NCBI GenBank assembly: GCA_020638595.1
Contig: JACKIG010000053.1
Span: forward strand, 1 to 7,279
Origin: Rhodospirillaceae bacterium
GTDB lineage: Bacteria > Pseudomonadota > Alphaproteobacteria > DSM-16000 > Inquilinaceae
DNA length: 7,279 nucleotides
Direction: 5' to 3'
Each line of letters starts with the position of its first letter. Position 1 is the stretch's first letter. Below are positions 6,368 to 7,279 of the stretch, piece by piece. Below the pieces are notes generated by a model that made no database searches, had not been told where the DNA came from, and saw nothing but the letters and a program-made list of their open reading frames with translations. Position numbers and translations under genes: made by a program.

Positions 6368-7279
6368 ACAGGCGCGCATAGGTGGCGCGCGGATTGTCCA
6401 CCATCATCTTACGAACCAGGTCTTGAGACAAGCCTGCCGGCAGGGCGGCGAGGCCGTCATACTGCCAGTGCGGGTAGTCGGTGGCGAACAGGAACATCGC
6501 GTCCGAGCGCATATGGTCGACGATCCGCTCCAGCGTCGCCGCGGCCCCGTCCTCGCCGTCCTCGCCGCCCGGCAGGTCGAGCGGCTGGGCGGTCAGGCGG
6601 ATGTGGCGGCGGGCGATCTCCCACGGCGGCTCGGTCACCCACGGGATTTCGGCGCGCATGCCGCGCCAGAACTTGGTCAGGCGCCACAGATGCGCCGGCA
6701 GCCAGGTCACGCCGGATTCGAGGAACACCACGGTCAGGTCGGGGAATTTCTGGAACACGCCCTCGCAGATCAGGCTGGTGGTCATGGACTGGAAGGCCAG
6801 CGACTGGGCGCCGTAATCCTCCACCAGATAGGAGGGCCAGCCGACCGGCGTCACCGGATGCTTGTAGGCGCTGCCGGCGTGAATGCCGACCGGCAGGCCG
6901 TTGCGGGCCGCGGCCTCGTAAATGGGCCAGTAATGGCGGCGGCCCAACGGCATCTCGTCCATGACGATCATCAGCACCTGGACGAAGCGCTTGTCCTGGG
7001 CCCAGTAGTCGATCTCCTCGGCCGCGAATTCCGGCGACTGGGTCGGGACGACGATGGAGGCACGCAGGCGCGGCTCCTTTGCCAGCCATTCCGCCGCGAT
7101 CCACGAGTTGACGGCGCGGGCGAAGGCCTTGGCCATGTCCTCGCTGAACAGCAACTGCACGCCATAGATGCAGTTGCAGATGGCGTGGCTGAGGCCGAAG
7201 GCGTCGAGCGCGTCGGTGCGCAGACGTTCCAGGCTGGTGCCGGGCTTGGCGCCGTCGATGCGCCATTCGGGGCGGCAGG
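6366..7279 (-). CDS. Second amidohydrolase-family (PF04909) protein, truncated at its N-terminus by the window edge
   Basis: The frame stays open from the TAG at 6366-6368 to the right edge, about 303 codons. The GTG at 7160 is an internal Val: the codons beyond it (GAKPGTSLERLRTDALDAFG) align with GGKPGSSLAFMREQHLDPLN of the neighbouring paralogue. Conserved features are VGIHAGS (His codon 6881-6879), FPDLTVVFLESGVTWLP (Glu codon 6719-6717, again 54 residues after the His), LFATDYPHW (Asp codon 6479-6477) and a DNPRATYARL ending typical of the family. The N-terminal metal motif is outside the window. It differs from its partner by an acidic loop (GGEDGEDGAA) between the barrel core and the FATD strand. 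The function is metal-dependent hydrolysis or decarboxylation of an unknown substrate. The tandem arrangement suggests an old duplication. Confidence 0.87.
   Translation of the reverse strand, partial: CRPEWRIDGAKPGTSLERLRTDALDAFGLSHAICNCIYGVQLLFSEDMAKAFARAVNSWIAAEWLAKEPRLRASIVVPTQSPEFAAEEIDYWAQDKRFVQVLMIVMDEMPLGRRHYWPIYEAAARNGLPVGIHAGSAYKHPVTPVGWPSYLVEDYGAQSLAFQSMTTSLICEGVFQKFPDLTVVFLESGVTWLPAHLWRLTKFWRGMRAEIPWVTEPPWEIARRHIRLTAQPLDLPGGEDGEDGAAATLERIVDHMRSDAMFLFATDYPHWQYDGLAALPAGLSQDLVRKMMVDNPRATYARL

Noticed and set aside
6353..6379. Upstream start at 6379 for the complete amidohydrolase
   Set aside because: It would overlap the preceding gene and place the AGGAG inside the coding region; the ATG at 6352 has a proper ribosome site.
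4976..6964. 662-codon open frame on the plus strand across the Rieske and amidohydrolase genes
   Set aside because: It spans several genes on the opposite strand that have clear family motifs; the translation is low-complexity and Arg/Ala-rich towards its end.

Overview
This window is uniformly GC-rich and densely coding, with G or C at most third codon positions and no intergenic gap longer than about 20 bases. The families present (an FHA-type surface protein ending in an OmpA domain, a lipoprotein, COG2159-type amidohydrolases and a small Rieske protein) point to a Gram-negative, diderm bacterium. A high-GC alphaproteobacterium is my best guess, from general resemblance only. No RNA gene, CRISPR array, insertion sequence or origin is visible. 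Neither transcription unit has its promoter inside the window.

Left half (1-4719, + strand): a two-gene surface or envelope module. The first gene is the 3' end of a large, acidic, almost lysine-free protein. It has loosely repeated beta-helix-like coils resembling filamentous haemagglutinin/TpsA exoproteins, a Cys-x7-Cys element, and a C-terminal OmpA-like peptidoglycan-binding domain. Twenty bases later comes an 863-residue predicted lipoprotein with a helical TPR-like region and a C-terminal CHAT (caspase-like) protease domain that has an intact His/Cys dyad. A lipid-anchored CHAT protease encoded next to a secreted filament whose C-terminus looks tethered to peptidoglycan suggests an envelope system in which the protease matures, releases or monitors the filament. 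This is inference, and it is the most interesting part of the window.

Right half (7279-4723, - strand): three tightly spaced genes read towards the CHAT gene. They are a 5'-truncated amidohydrolase (PF04909 type), a complete paralogous amidohydrolase, and a small Rieske [2Fe-2S] protein. The set looks catabolic, but the substrate cannot be read from the sequence. Both amidohydrolases carry Glu where decarboxylating relatives have a catalytic His, and the complete one has D-x-D-x-H where those relatives have H-x-H or E-x-H. The two units converge with only 3 bases between their stop codons.

One non-gene structure stands out: a perfect 12-bp inverted repeat with a 5-base loop inside the signal-peptide codons of the CHAT lipoprotein gene.
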